From: Clostridia bacterium
Lineage (GTDB): Bacteria > Bacillota > Peptococcia > DRI-13 > SM3-B62
Assembly: GCA_018433675.1 (NCBI GenBank)
Contig: JAHDQS010000033.1
Span: forward strand, 1 to 64,000
Length of the DNA stretch: 64,000 nucleotides
Reading direction: 5' to 3'
In this document: positions 31,680 through 41,388 of the stretch, piece by piece
How the letters are laid out: every line of letters starts with the position of its first letter
Numbering within the stretch: the stretch's first letter is position 1
Program-made: the position numbers and the translations under genes
The notes under the pieces: generated by a model
The model's database searches: none
What the model was told of the DNA's origin: nothing
What the model saw: only the letters and a program-made list of their open reading frames with translations

Positions 31680-32876
31680 TCACGTCAGAGCTTTGGCCGG
31701 TGAATCGATCAGCTTTAGGATAACAGCCAAAAACTCCGCCGCCGGCGCTCCGTCCAACACCCTATGGTCAAAGGCAAAGGAAAGACCCAGGGTGGGACGG
31801 TTTAGCAACTGCCCCTCTATTATAGCAGGTTTCTCAACTATCCTGCCAATGCCCAAGATTGAAGATTCCGGTCGGTTGATAATCGGAGTGAACCAATCGA
31901 CAGAACCGTATGCCCCTAAATTGCTGATGGTAAACGTACCACCGCTGATATCTTCCCTGTCGATTTTATTCCCTCGGGCCTTATCTGCTAATTCTTTGAT
32001 TTCTCTGCTGACTTTTGAGAGGCTCTTTCTATTCGCATCTTTGATAACGGGAACAACTAGGCCGTTTTCCAAAGCTACGGCTACTCCAATGTTAATATTC
32101 CCCATGACCTTGATTAGATTATCTGCCAGGATAATGTTAACCTTTGGCTTCATTTCCAGAGCCTTAGCGGCAATTTTAACTAATATATCGGTCAAGGATA
32201 TTTTCTCATGCTCATCACTATCTTCATTGAGCATTCTTCTGAATGCTATGAGATTTGTTGCGTCAACACTTACATGGTGCGTTACCTTTGGCACCGAACC
32301 CCAACTGTTGAGCATGTTCTCACCAATACTCCTGCGCATACCTGTATAAGGGAGGGTTTCCAGCACCCCGGATACTTCTTGCCCTGCCCGCACTTCAGGC
32401 TCATTGGCTGTGACTTTCTCAATGTCTTCTCTGGTGATACGCCCTCCCGGACCTGTTCCTTTTACGCCTTTGTAGTCAATTCCTTTTTCGCAGGCTATTT
32501 TCCTGGCAGCCGGTGTTATTTTTATTCTACCTTCGGGAGACTCATTCCTTTTTTCGGGGGATTCGTTACTTTGAAAAGACTCTTGTGCAGTTTCCTGCAC
32601 AACCTGGGGGGCTTCTGTCAATAGATCAATTACCTCCCCGGTTTCGCCGATAATTCCCAAGGTAAAGCCTATTGGAACCTCTTCACCCTCTTTCACCAGG
32701 ATTTTCAGGAGCACCCCTTCGGCCGGGGCTTCGACCATGTTGGCAATTTTGTCGGTTGTTACCTCCAAAATCTCCTCACCTTTTTTTACTTTATCTCCTT
32801 CTTTTTTCAGCCATTTACCCAATGTCCCTTTGCTCATCGTTAAGCCCATTTTTGGCATTGTTATCTCAAAAGCCAT
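31680..32876 (-). CDS. acoC: Dihydrolipoyl acyltransferase (E2) of an acetoin-type dehydrogenase complex
   Basis: A 398-residue E2. The lipoyl domain (1 to about 78) has the lipoyl-Lys in EVTTDKIAN near residue 43. One peripheral subunit-binding domain (about 118-155, ITPAARKIACEKGID) is followed by a catalytic domain (about 170-398) ending in FAFDHRVLDGAPAAEF with the active His and Asp. E2 moves acyl groups from E1 to CoA. The start overlaps the AcoX gene by 11 bp. No E3 gene is in this operon, so it may share the E3 encoded at 38625. Confidence 0.92.
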   Translation of the reverse strand: MAFEITMPKMGLTMSKGTLGKWLKKEGDKVKKGEEILEVTTDKIANMVEAPAEGVLLKILVKEGEEVPIGFTLGIIGETGEVIDLLTEAPQVVQETAQESFQSNESPEKRNESPEGRIKITPAARKIACEKGIDYKGVKGTGPGGRITREDIEKVTANEPEVRAGQEVSGVLETLPYTGMRRSIGENMLNSWGSVPKVTHHVSVDATNLIAFRRMLNEDSDEHEKISLTDILVKIAAKALEMKPKVNIILADNLIKVMGNINIGVAVALENGLVVPVIKDANRKSLSKVSREIKELADKARGNKIDREDISGGTFTISNLGAYGSVDWFTPIINRPESSILGIGRIVEKPAIIEGQLLNRPTLGLSFAFDHRVLDGAPAAEFLAVILKLIDSPAKALT

Positions 32877-33885
32877 TAATCCTCCACCCCTTTGATCTTT
32901 CTCCGGCCCATTTTTTGACCCTTTCGCTCAAAACGCTTTTCACATCCACAACCCTGGGGCCGTCAAAGGTAAGTTTAATGCAGGCCTCTTCGTCTTCCTT
33001 CACCTCTACCTCCCGTTCCCCATCTAAGGCGATAATACAGGGTTTACGGATTATTCTCACCTCATCACCAATCCTGATTTTTTTATATCCCTTAACTCCG
33101 ACCTTCACTATCAAACCGGGGGCAATGGGTGATAAAACCAACCTTCCTTCTGTGCCGAACTCTAACGACATTCCCTCGTCACTATCGGGAGTAACTGGCT
33201 CAATATTTCCCACTACCGAGGCAATGCCGATATTGTGTGGCTCCCCTCTGGTAACAACCGCCTGCAGCAACCGTTCCGTCTCCCAAATCGCTCTGGCTCC
33301 CACAAATCTATCACGTAAAGTTACGGCATCGATTAAGGCAATATCAACTGGTTGCCCTTTTTTATATATTACCAGTTTCTTAGTCGGCATCACCGCAGGA
33401 GGGCCATCGGCAATTCCCAAGGCCACAACCCCCGCTGCCATTCCTGCCACTGTTCCCTCAATCATCCCGGGAAACACATTATTAGTTCCGGTTGATACCG
33501 GCAAAAGAGGGATATTGCCGCAGCCTTTAGCCACCATTCGGTTAGTACCGTCTCCTCCAAGGGTTACAATACAGCCCACACCGCTTTCTCGCATAAATAT
33601 TGCTGCATTCAAGGAATCCTGCTGATCGGCGGTCAGCTCGATATCGGCCCTTTCCACCCTTAGCGAAACTTTATCTTCTCGTCTCAGGCCGTCTAAGGCT
33701 TGAGGAACAATACCGTAATAATCCGGCATGTATAGTACCCTGGCGACTCCTACTGCCGATAAACCCAGTATGATCCTCCGGACAATATTGACCTTTTCCT
33801 GGTTATCAAATACTGTACCATAAGACACCAGTCTCCTGATATCCTTGCCTGAAGCCGGATTTGCAATAATCCCTACCGTTGCCAT
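32866..33885 (-). CDS. acoX: AcoX-like ATP-NAD kinase family protein
   Basis: A 339-residue protein with the NAD-kinase fold: GIIANPASGKDIRRLV at the N-terminus, VTLGGDGTNRMV near 123-134 and PVSTGTNNVFPG near 148-159. AcoX is found in acetoin dehydrogenase operons in this gene order (E1 alpha, E1 beta, AcoX, E2) and its role remains unclear. It is the best single indicator that this operon is acetoin-type rather than pyruvate or branched-chain. Confidence 0.85.
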   Translation of the reverse strand: MATVGIIANPASGKDIRRLVSYGTVFDNQEKVNIVRRIILGLSAVGVARVLYMPDYYGIVPQALDGLRREDKVSLRVERADIELTADQQDSLNAAIFMRESGVGCIVTLGGDGTNRMVAKGCGNIPLLPVSTGTNNVFPGMIEGTVAGMAAGVVALGIADGPPAVMPTKKLVIYKKGQPVDIALIDAVTLRDRFVGARAIWETERLLQAVVTRGEPHNIGIASVVGNIEPVTPDSDEGMSLEFGTEGRLVLSPIAPGLIVKVGVKGYKKIRIGDEVRIIRKPCIIALDGEREVEVKEDEEACIKLTFDGPRVVDVKSVLSERVKKWAGERSKGWRINGF

Positions 33886-33906
33886 TTCTGCCTCCCTCGT
33901 TATTAC

Positions 33907-34881
33907 CTAAGCAAACAGTTCTTTAACTGCCGCAATGATTTTTTCCTCACCGGGCACATACGCCTTCTCCAGCACAGGACTGAAGGGCACAGGTGAATCA
34001 GGAGCAGTAACGCGTTTGATAGGAGCATTAAGATAATCAAAACCCTCATCCGCAACCAGGGCGGCTATTTCCCCGCCGAATCCTCCTGTCTTATTAGCCT
34101 CGTGAACGATGACCAGTTTGCCGGTCTTGGCTACCGAACTCAGAATGCTATCAATATCCAGGGGTTTCAAGGTGCGTGGATCTAGCACTTCCGCGCTGAT
34201 TCCTTCTTTTTCCAAAGAAGCGGCAGCACTCATGGCTTTCCCGACCATTGCCGACCATGCCACTATCGTTACGTCTGAACCTTCCTTTTTAATATCGGCC
34301 TTACCCAGGGGAACGATCACATCCCCTTCCGGGACCTCGCCTTCTACCCCTAACAACCCTTTATGCTCGATATACATTACCGGATTGTCGTCGCGGATGG
34401 CAGCTATCATTAAACCCCTGGCATCCGCAGCCACAGAGGGCATAACTACCTTCATACCGGGAATATGGGTAAAAAATGCCTCTAAGCTTTGTGAATGCTG
34501 TGCCGCAGCCCCTACACCCGCGCCGCACGGCGTCCTGATTACCATGGGAACCTTAGCCTTCCCGCCAAACATGTATCTCATTTTCGTCGCCTGGTTAAGG
34601 ATTTCATCCATACAAACACCTGTAAAATCTATGAACATTATTTCTACTATCGGACGCAGACCACTGGCCGCCGCGCCGACGGCATGACCGATTATTGCCG
34701 TCTCGGTTATAGGGGTGTCTATGACTCGCTCCGGACCAAATTCCTGATACAAACCCGCCGTCTGACCGAAACAGCCTCCAAAAATACCAACATCTTCTCC
34801 GGCTAGATAAACATTAGGGTCTTTGTTCATTTCAAAACGCATACCGTCTCTTAAGGCCTCAACATACGTCATTGTTTTCAT
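33907..34881 (-). CDS. acoB: Dehydrogenase E1 component, beta subunit
   Basis: A 324-residue transketolase-type beta subunit, with MTYVEALRDGMRFEM at the start, GEDVGIFGGCFGQTAGLY near 30-47, DTPITETAIIGHAVGAAASG near 57-76, and the C-terminal VIVHEANKTGGFGGEIAAL. It pairs with E1 alpha (encoded 16 bp upstream of the ORF start) to form the ThDP active site. The start is taken at ATG 34881 with GGTGAG upstream; an in-frame alternative 9 bp further out is possible. Confidence 0.93.
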   Translation of the reverse strand: MKTMTYVEALRDGMRFEMNKDPNVYLAGEDVGIFGGCFGQTAGLYQEFGPERVIDTPITETAIIGHAVGAAASGLRPIVEIMFIDFTGVCMDEILNQATKMRYMFGGKAKVPMVIRTPCGAGVGAAAQHSQSLEAFFTHIPGMKVVMPSVAADARGLMIAAIRDDNPVMYIEHKGLLGVEGEVPEGDVIVPLGKADIKKEGSDVTIVAWSAMVGKAMSAAASLEKEGISAEVLDPRTLKPLDIDSILSSVAKTGKLVIVHEANKTGGFGGEIAALVADEGFDYLNAPIKRVTAPDSPVPFSPVLEKAYVPGEEKIIAAVKELFA

Positions 34882-34906
34882 TCTTCTCACCCTTTCTTAA
34901 GTAATA

Positions 34907-35869
34907 TTAATCAGCGTATACATCCCTCAGAACGTCTTCCGGCTCAGGATCGGGACTGTTTTTGGCAAACTCGACGGCAGCTTCTATTCTTTCTTTCGCT
35001 GTATCTTTTATCGCGTTAAGTTCATCTTCGGAGGCGTATTCATATTCCAAAAGCTTCTTCTCCAGCTTTATGATAGGATCTTTTTTGATCCAGGCTTCCT
35101 GTTCCTTAGCGCTCTTATATATTCCGGGGTCTCCCTCAAAATGACCGCGATGCCTCCATGTCTTGCATTCAATCATGCTGGGACCTTCACCCTTTCTGGC
35201 CCTCTTGACTGCTTCGGCGGCTGCCTCATATACGGCCATAACATCGTTGCCATCCACCGATACCCCCGGTATTCCGTAAGAGGCGGCTCGATCGGAAATA
35301 TCGCTGACATTCATATGGTCTCTCTGACAATTAGATATCCCATAAAGGTTGTTCTCACACACGTATATCACGGGCAGGTTGAAAACCGAAGCCAAGTTGA
35401 GGGCCTCGTGAAAGGTTCCCCGGTTAGAAGCACCGTCACCGAAAAAGCAGACGCAAACATTATCCTCTTTTTTATATTTGCAGGCAAAAGCCGCACCTGC
35501 CGCTATCGGCTGTCCCGCTCCGACAATACCGTTGGCTCCCAAGATCCCTAAGTCAACATCGGCAATGTGCATGGAACCTCCCTTGCCCTTGCAATATCCT
35601 GTTACCTTTCCCATCAGCTCCGCCATCATCAGGTCGATTTTGCCGCCCTTGGCAATAAGGTGTCCGTGACCCCGGTGGGTACTGGTAATAAAATCTCTTT
35701 CCGTTAGATTGGCACAAACCCCTGTGGCTACCGCCTCTTCACCTATATACAAATGTACAAACCCCGGGATATATCCTGCGGCAAACAATTCCATCGCCTT
35801 TTCTTCAAAGGTCCTGATGGTAACCATGGTTTCATAAAAGCCTAATAATGTCTCCTTTGTAACTTCCAT
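34907..35869 (-). CDS. acoA: Dehydrogenase E1 component, alpha subunit
   Basis: A 320-residue alpha subunit with the ThDP/Mg motif starting at FFGDGASNRGTFHEALN near 143-159 and ending at Asn (CENNLYGIS), and the HRGHGHLIAKGG loop near 65. It is the same length as the paralog at 42378. The substrate is likely acetoin or another short diketone/hydroxyketone, judged from the AcoX gene and the AcoR-type regulator; it is not provable here. Confidence 0.93.
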   Translation of the reverse strand: MEVTKETLLGFYETMVTIRTFEEKAMELFAAGYIPGFVHLYIGEEAVATGVCANLTERDFITSTHRGHGHLIAKGGKIDLMMAELMGKVTGYCKGKGGSMHIADVDLGILGANGIVGAGQPIAAGAAFACKYKKEDNVCVCFFGDGASNRGTFHEALNLASVFNLPVIYVCENNLYGISNCQRDHMNVSDISDRAASYGIPGVSVDGNDVMAVYEAAAEAVKRARKGEGPSMIECKTWRHRGHFEGDPGIYKSAKEQEAWIKKDPIIKLEKKLLEYEYASEDELNAIKDTAKERIEAAVEFAKNSPDPEPEDVLRDVYAD

Positions 35870-35913
35870 CTCTTCGCTCCTCCTTTTGATAATAGTCTCT
35901 ATGCACCTTATAA

Positions 35914-36273
35914 TTAGACCTCAACGTAGACCGTTAGGGCCGCCACAGCCATTACAATATTACTGCCTTTTGCCAGCTGCGGCAGATGTAACCCCTGAAC
36001 GATTAAGCCGCCTTGAACAACCTCAATATCGGCAGTGCCAAAGGGAATGGCTTCCTTGATTTTCCTCGTGTCTGCCTGTTCAGGATACGGCGACCCAATC
36101 TTGGCTTTGATATGCATTTCGTTTGGGTCAGTAATCCCGAAGATATCCTTCAATCCGCACAGACATGATTTTGATACCGCATCTTTTACCGCACGTTGTG
36201 CCGCCTTCGTCACATCCTCACCGTGCATATCGATGCCTACACCCATTTCAATTATCAACCGCTTGCGGCCCAC
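35914..36273 (-). CDS. Lin0512 family protein
   Basis: A 119-residue soluble protein of the Lin0512 family (RLIIEMGVGIDMHGEDVTKAAQRAVKDA, LPQLAKGSNIVMAVAALTVYVEV). The function is unknown. The start is placed at GTG 36273, 8 bp after AGGAGG; the upstream GTG at 36282 overlaps that ribosome site. It is the first gene behind a sigma-54 promoter and leads the E1/E2 operon. With DUF6506 at the other end, the operon is bracketed by two uncharacterised small proteins. Confidence 0.8.
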   Translation of the reverse strand: MGRKRLIIEMGVGIDMHGEDVTKAAQRAVKDAVSKSCLCGLKDIFGITDPNEMHIKAKIGSPYPEQADTRKIKEAIPFGTADIEVVQGGLIVQGLHLPQLAKGSNIVMAVAALTVYVEV

Positions 36274-36365
36274 TTCTAACACCTCCTTTTCTTCCGTAAT
36301 ACAAACTATATTCTGACGTCTAAAACAATATGCTCACTACTGTTTATTCCTTGATCTTCACTGAC

Positions 36366-36383
36366 AGCAAAAACCATGCCGAA
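36366..36383 (-). promoter_or_regulatory. Sigma-54 (-24/-12) promoter of the first dehydrogenase operon
   Basis: The minus strand reads TTCGGCATGGTTTTTGCT, with GG and GC elements separated by the required 10 bp; the bases agree with the YTGGCACGrNNNTTGCW consensus at most positions. The expected start site is about 70 bp upstream of the Lin0512 gene. An AcoR-type activator is encoded next door. A CACATATGTG palindrome near 36480 is a possible activator site. Confidence 0.72.
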
Positions 36384-36390
36384 TGTCACA

Positions 36391-36441
36391 TAAAAAAAGA
36401 AAAGCCCGCGTCCCATATAAATTGGACATTTGCTTTTCTTT
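36391..36441 (-). terminator. Terminator downstream of the first acoR
   Basis: A 10-bp stem (AAAGAAAAGC, 36396-36405, with GCTTTTCTTT, 36432-36441) plus an inner GTCC/GGAC stem, ending on the minus strand in TTTTCTTTTTTTA. It separates the regulator transcript from the sigma-54 promoter that follows. Confidence 0.75.
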
Positions 36442-36529
36442 ATCATATCCGTTTGCCTTTCTCTTGTAACATAACCGTCACATATGTGTAACTTGCTCGG
36501 AACACCAAAATGACAGTTAGTCTTAGAGC

Positions 36530-38461
36530 TTAATTTTTTATATTGTAAGCTCTCATTTTCCGATAAAGCGTATTGCGTGAAATTCCCATTTCTTTTGCCG
36601 TTTGACTGACATTGCCTCCGTTTTTATTCAGATAGAATACTATTTTTTTCTTCTCTTCCTTGGCCGTAACCTCTCTTCGTTCTATTCTGCTCTTTAAATC
36701 CCCATGATATTCCTTTCCCTCTGTCCCAGCAGCATGCTTGATTTCCTCGGGCAAATCCGCTACTGTGATTTCCCTGTCCTCAGCTAAGCAAACAAGCCTT
36801 TCCACCACATTTTGCAGTTCCCTGACATTCCCCGGCCAATCGTACTCATGCAAATATGGCAACACTTCTTCGTCTATCTGCATCTTTCTCCCGTACTGAG
36901 CCTCGAATTTCTCCAAAAAGTGATGAAAAAGCAAAGGAATATCGTTCCTGCGTTCTCTGAGAGCAGGAATATATATTTTCAGCACATTGAGACGATAGTA
37001 AAGGTCTTGTCTGAAATGGCCTCTGGCTGTTTCCACGGCAAGATCTTTGTTAGTGGCACATATTATCCGCACATCAACCGGAATTGTCCTATTACTTCCC
37101 AAACGAGTGATCTTTTTTTCTTGGATCACACGAAGCAAGGCTACCTGCTGCTCATTTGGCAGTTCCCCTATTTCATCGAGCAGGAGGGTTCCTCCCTCGG
37201 CTTGTTCAAATTTGCCCGCTTTTCCACCCCTGCATGCTCCGGTAAAAGCTCCTTCATCATAGCCAAAAAGTTCGCTTGGCAATAATTCTCGCGGTATAGC
37301 GCCGCAATTGACCGGCACGAACGGACCCTTCTGCCGCTGGCTGTTTTTGTGGATGGATTGGGCAAAAAGCTCTTTCCCTGTACCGCTTTCTCCCAATAGC
37401 AGGATATTAGCCTTGCTTTTGGCTGCCGAACACGCCTTAAGCTTCGCTTCCGTCAGTTCCTTGCTTTCTCCGATTATATCTATGAAATTATATAGTTCGT
37501 TTTGGGTTGAAAAGCCTTTATATTGCCTTTTTGTTTCACTGATCCTCTTAAGGATAACAAGCCCGCCTCCCCTTTCGTAGTTAGCGTTGTCAAGTCTTTC
37601 CCCAATAACCTGGTACTTTTGAGATTTTTTGTCCTTAATAGCGATATTTCCGAAATTTTCGGTATAATCTTTCGTTAGAACACCTTCCATTTTTAATAGT
37701 TCCTGCAATCTTTGCCCCATTATTTCATTCTCATGCCTGCCCAGTATCTCCCTAACAGCCGGATTGATACTGATAACACGATCATTTTCATCTAATTCAA
37801 TCAAGCCGTCGGACATTCTTTCGAATACACTGGATATCCGTTTGTTGATTAAGTAATGACTGCGAGTGAGTCTCATGGTCTGATATTGCATGGTGATTGT
37901 TTTAGCAAGCATCGTCACCAAAGCTAAGGAATGGGGATGAAAACTGCCGGAAGGACCTGAGATGTCAATTATCCCTACGATTTTGCCGCTGTCGTCGAAC
38001 ACGGGTGAAGCCGTACAGGTCCATACTTGATGTTTTTGACAATAGTGTTCTTCTCCGTTAACTTGAATCGGTTTTTCGATACGGACTGCCGTACCGATAG
38101 CATTAGTCCCTACGTCCTCCTCCAGCCAGCTTGCGCCACGAATAAAATTAATCCTTCTCGCATTATCGATGATTTCCCGATCTCCAAAGCTTTCGATAAC
38201 CCGACAGTTTTCATCCGTCAACACCAGCAAACAGCCGGAATTTTTTACCCAATCATAGGTATCTTTCATTACCGGTTTGGCAGTTTCGAGCAGACTATGC
38301 TTTTCTTCCAGTACCCTCTTAATCTCGCTGCCCTCCAAGATATTCCTGCAACGCCCGTCTTCCTGCCTGACCTTGGCAGAATAGCTTCTGTCCCAGGATT
38401 CTTTAATAACTATTGCGTGGCTGTGGCTCCAGTGTTCAAAGAAATTGTGTTCCGCAGCCAT
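36530..38461 (-). CDS. acoR: AcoR-type sigma-54-dependent transcriptional activator
   Basis: A 643-residue bacterial enhancer-binding protein. An N-terminal GAF-type sensory domain (to about 190) carries VGTNAIGTAV and the Cys-bearing HYCQKHQVWTCTASP. A PAS domain spans about 215-290 (MSDGLIELDENDRVISINPA). The AAA+ domain spans about 330-560, with Walker A LGESGTGKELFAQSIH, the sigma-54-contact loop EGAFTGA, and Walker B GGTLLLDEIGE. A Fis-type HTH ends the protein (GGNVSQTAKEMGISRNTLYRKM). It should activate the -24/-12 promoter directly downstream in response to acetoin or a related metabolite. Confidence 0.92.
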   Translation of the reverse strand: MAAEHNFFEHWSHSHAIVIKESWDRSYSAKVRQEDGRCRNILEGSEIKRVLEEKHSLLETAKPVMKDTYDWVKNSGCLLVLTDENCRVIESFGDREIIDNARRINFIRGASWLEEDVGTNAIGTAVRIEKPIQVNGEEHYCQKHQVWTCTASPVFDDSGKIVGIIDISGPSGSFHPHSLALVTMLAKTITMQYQTMRLTRSHYLINKRISSVFERMSDGLIELDENDRVISINPAVREILGRHENEIMGQRLQELLKMEGVLTKDYTENFGNIAIKDKKSQKYQVIGERLDNANYERGGGLVILKRISETKRQYKGFSTQNELYNFIDIIGESKELTEAKLKACSAAKSKANILLLGESGTGKELFAQSIHKNSQRQKGPFVPVNCGAIPRELLPSELFGYDEGAFTGACRGGKAGKFEQAEGGTLLLDEIGELPNEQQVALLRVIQEKKITRLGSNRTIPVDVRIICATNKDLAVETARGHFRQDLYYRLNVLKIYIPALRERRNDIPLLFHHFLEKFEAQYGRKMQIDEEVLPYLHEYDWPGNVRELQNVVERLVCLAEDREITVADLPEEIKHAAGTEGKEYHGDLKSRIERREVTAKEEKKKIVFYLNKNGGNVSQTAKEMGISRNTLYRKMRAYNIKN

Positions 38462-38541
38462 CTTACAACACCCCCACCGGACTTTTCTTATTTTAGTAAC
38501 TATTCAATATATATTGAAAAAATCCTGCAAAAGGTTCTACC

Positions 38542-38600
38542 ATAAAGAAAAAGAAATGGCACCTCGTCAGCCGACAATGCGCCATTTCTTTTTCTTTATA
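38542..38600 (-). terminator. Terminator of the second dehydrogenase operon
   Basis: A long hairpin: a nearly continuous stem of about 18-19 bp pairs 38542-38560 (ATAAAGAAAAAGAAATGGC) with 38582-38600. The descending strand is T-rich on the minus strand. It is located 25 bp after the dihydrolipoamide dehydrogenase stop, so it ends that operon before the acoR gene. Confidence 0.8.
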
Positions 38601-38624
38601 CTCACATTCCATATTTACTTAGCT

Positions 38625-40019
38625 TTACCTGGCTGTCGGCGGCCAATGTATGGCTTGATTATTCACGGCCAAGGCAGCTTCGGCTACCGCTTCACTGACT
38701 GTGGGATGGGCGTGTACTGTTGAAATCAATTCATCTACTGTTGCTTCCAACCTAATTGCCATTGCAGCCTCAGCAATCAAATCTGTAACCCGCGGCCCTA
38801 TCATATGAACGCCAAGAATCTCTTCATACTTGGCTCCTGCCAGTACCTTTATCTGTCCCTTGCCATTGTTCTCAATGACAGATTTTCCGTTACCCGCCAG
38901 AGGAAATCTTCCCACCTTATAAGGTATGTTTTTCTTTTTTAATTCGTCTTCCGTCATACCTACCCCGGCCACTTCCGGCTGTATGTAGATACAAGACGGT
39001 ACCGTCTGGCGGTAATACGCAGGTTCATGACCGAGCGCATGTTCAACAGCCGCGACTCCCTGGGCTGAAGCGGCATGAGCCAGCATTAACTCTCCATTGC
39101 AATCGCCGATTGCGTAAACGTTGGGGATATTGGTGGCAAAGAAACTATTAACTTTGATCCTACCTCTTTCCGTTGCTATCCCCAGTTTTTCCAAGCCGGC
39201 ACCCGTCGAATTCGCCCTGCGTCCCACTGCCATCAGGATTTTCTCGGCCTCAAGCTCATGTACTTTCCCCGCCTTTTCCACTTTGGCGATTAACCCGTTT
39301 TGCCCACGCACCGCCTCGGTCAGCTTGGCTTCATTCATGAACGCAACGCCTCTTTGGCTCAATTCTTCCCGCACCTGCACCGCCAATTCACTGTCTACGG
39401 GGGGCAAAATCTCCGGCAGCATTTCGACGACCGTAACCTTACAGCCCACTGAGTTGTAAAGAGCCGCCAACTCTATACCAATTACCCCGCCTCCGACGAT
39501 CACCATTGAGGCAGGAATCTTCTCCAAGCTCAAGGCAGCCGCACTGTATATCACTCCCGGCAACTCGGAACCCGGGAAGTTCAACTTAACGGGGCTTGAT
39601 CCTAAGGCAAGTATTATATAGTCAGCGGTAAGCTCTTTGCTACCAGCCCCAACGACCGAAACCGTATTTTTATTTTTCAGTACTCCTTCTCCCTGATGCA
39701 CCTCAACACCATTAGCCTTTAACAAGCCCTTTACGCCATTGACCAAGCGATCCACAACCACCTGTCTGTGTTTTTGTAGGCTAGGCCAATCGATACTGCA
39801 TTTCTCGACCTTGAGTCCAATCGGGGAAGCCGATTTCACAGCCTCATAAAGCTCAACCGTATGTAGCAACGCTTTGGTGGGAATACAGCCCACATTTAGA
39901 CAGGTTCCTCCTAGGTTTCCCTTTTCGATAAGATGCACCTTTGCTCCTAATTGGGCTGCGCGAATGGCTGCCACATATCCGCCCGGTCCTCCGCCTATAA
40001 CGATTATCGTTTTCTGCAA
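38625..40019 (-). CDS. lpdA: Dihydrolipoamide dehydrogenase (E3)
   Basis: A 464-residue flavoprotein disulfide reductase. It shows the FAD motif VIGGGPGGYVAAIRAAQLGA at 6-25, the redox disulfide GGTCLNVGCIPTKAL near 37-51, the NAD motif VIVGGGVIGIELAALY near 174, YAIGDCNGELMLAH near 306, and the C-terminal His-Glu dyad HAHPTVSE. It reoxidises the lipoyl groups of E2 and passes electrons to NAD. It is the only E3 gene in the window and may serve both dehydrogenase complexes. Confidence 0.95.
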   Translation of the reverse strand: MQKTIIVIGGGPGGYVAAIRAAQLGAKVHLIEKGNLGGTCLNVGCIPTKALLHTVELYEAVKSASPIGLKVEKCSIDWPSLQKHRQVVVDRLVNGVKGLLKANGVEVHQGEGVLKNKNTVSVVGAGSKELTADYIILALGSSPVKLNFPGSELPGVIYSAAALSLEKIPASMVIVGGGVIGIELAALYNSVGCKVTVVEMLPEILPPVDSELAVQVREELSQRGVAFMNEAKLTEAVRGQNGLIAKVEKAGKVHELEAEKILMAVGRRANSTGAGLEKLGIATERGRIKVNSFFATNIPNVYAIGDCNGELMLAHAASAQGVAAVEHALGHEPAYYRQTVPSCIYIQPEVAGVGMTEDELKKKNIPYKVGRFPLAGNGKSVIENNGKGQIKVLAGAKYEEILGVHMIGPRVTDLIAEAAMAIRLEATVDELISTVHAHPTVSEAVAEAALAVNNQAIHWPPTAR

Positions 40020-40046
40020 CAGTGTTCCCTCCTTAATATGACCCGG

Positions 40047-41369
40047 TTATATCAACAACATCGGTTCTTCTAAATACTGCCGCACCCTTTGCATGAACTT
40101 CGCAGCCAGCGCACCGTCAATCACACGATGGTCAAAGGAAAGACAAAGTGTCATGATTGGGCGTATTTCAATATTCTCCCCAATAACCACCGGTTTCTTC
40201 ACTATCCTGCATACTCCAAGGATAGCACTCTCAGGAGGATTGATGATAGGTGTGAAATGATCTACCCCAAACATTCCCAGATTAGTTACGGTAAATGTGC
40301 CGCCCTGCATATCATCGGGCAACATATTCCCGCTACGGGCTCTTTCTACGATTGACGCCAGATCTTCCCTGATGCCACTAATGTTCTTCCTTTGAGCATC
40401 CCTAATTACAGGCACAACCAATCCGCTATCTATCGCGACGGCAACGCCAACATTAACGTTTTTGTGCTTTTTGATGCCTTCGGCGGTCCAACTGGCATTC
40501 ACTTCCTCGTAATCCTGCAGAGTCTGAGCCACACACTTGACGATTATTTCTGTGTAGGAGTATTTCTTTTCTGTGGCCTTTTGCAGGTTCTCTTTAAGTT
40601 TTCCGGCCATAGTCATATCCACGTCTACACTCAGGGTCACATGAGGAGCCGTATTCCAGCTTTCACTCATCCTCTGGGCAATAACCTTCCGAATTGGTGT
40701 CAGCGCCACAACCTGACTTTCTCCGGCCCCCGTTTCGGCTGAAGGCGTACTTCTTTTTATTGCAGCAAGTACGTCTTCTTCGGTTATTCTGCCTTCCTTC
40801 GCTATTTCCTCTAACTTCAAACCGTACTCCTTGGCCGTCTTTTTAGCCAATGGCGTAGCAGTTACACTGCTTGCACCCTTTTCTTCGCACGCCAGAACGT
40901 CTCTTTCCACTATCCGACCGCCCGGTCCGGTTCCTACAATATCCGCAAGTTCTATACCTTTGTCTCTTGCAAGTTTACGGGCAGCCGGTGAAGCCTTAAT
41001 CCACTCACCCGCATTCGCCCTTGCCTTAGTGTTTTCTTTTTCCGGGACAGCAGTCTCAGCACATTGAGGGGATTTTTCCTCTTCATTCTGAATTTTCTCC
41101 CCTGCCGGTCCTTCTTGTACCACACTTTCGCCGGCAGCACCAATCACGGCTATGGTGGCTTTAACAGGAACACATTGGCCTTCCTCCGCCGTAATCTTCA
41201 AGAGTACTCCGTCCTCAGGGGCTTCCAGCTCATTAGTAATTTTATCGGTTGCAATTTCCGCCAGTACTTCCCCTGTTTTGACCTGATCCCCTTCTTTCTT
41301 ATACCACTTCATTATTGTTCCTTCTGTCATAGTCAGCCCCAATTGAGGCATTACAATATTAGTTGCCAT
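40047..41369 (-). CDS. Dihydrolipoyl acyltransferase (E2), with two subunit-binding domains
   Basis: A 440-residue E2. The lipoyl domain holds the lipoyl-Lys in EIATDKITNE near 43. Two consecutive peripheral subunit-binding motifs follow: KASPAARKLARDKGIELADI (about 124-143) and TATPLAKKTAKEYGLKLEEI (about 173-192). The catalytic domain ends with LSFDHRVIDGALAAKF. The first dehydrogenase operon's E2 has only one binding domain. The gene lies between E1 beta and E3 in the second operon. Substrate class uncertain (acetoin, pyruvate or branched oxoacid). Confidence 0.92.
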   Translation of the reverse strand: MATNIVMPQLGLTMTEGTIMKWYKKEGDQVKTGEVLAEIATDKITNELEAPEDGVLLKITAEEGQCVPVKATIAVIGAAGESVVQEGPAGEKIQNEEEKSPQCAETAVPEKENTKARANAGEWIKASPAARKLARDKGIELADIVGTGPGGRIVERDVLACEEKGASSVTATPLAKKTAKEYGLKLEEIAKEGRITEEDVLAAIKRSTPSAETGAGESQVVALTPIRKVIAQRMSESWNTAPHVTLSVDVDMTMAGKLKENLQKATEKKYSYTEIIVKCVAQTLQDYEEVNASWTAEGIKKHKNVNVGVAVAIDSGLVVPVIRDAQRKNISGIREDLASIVERARSGNMLPDDMQGGTFTVTNLGMFGVDHFTPIINPPESAILGVCRIVKKPVVIGENIEIRPIMTLCLSFDHRVIDGALAAKFMQRVRQYLEEPMLLI

Positions 41370-41388
41370 TTATTTCCTTCCCCTCCTC

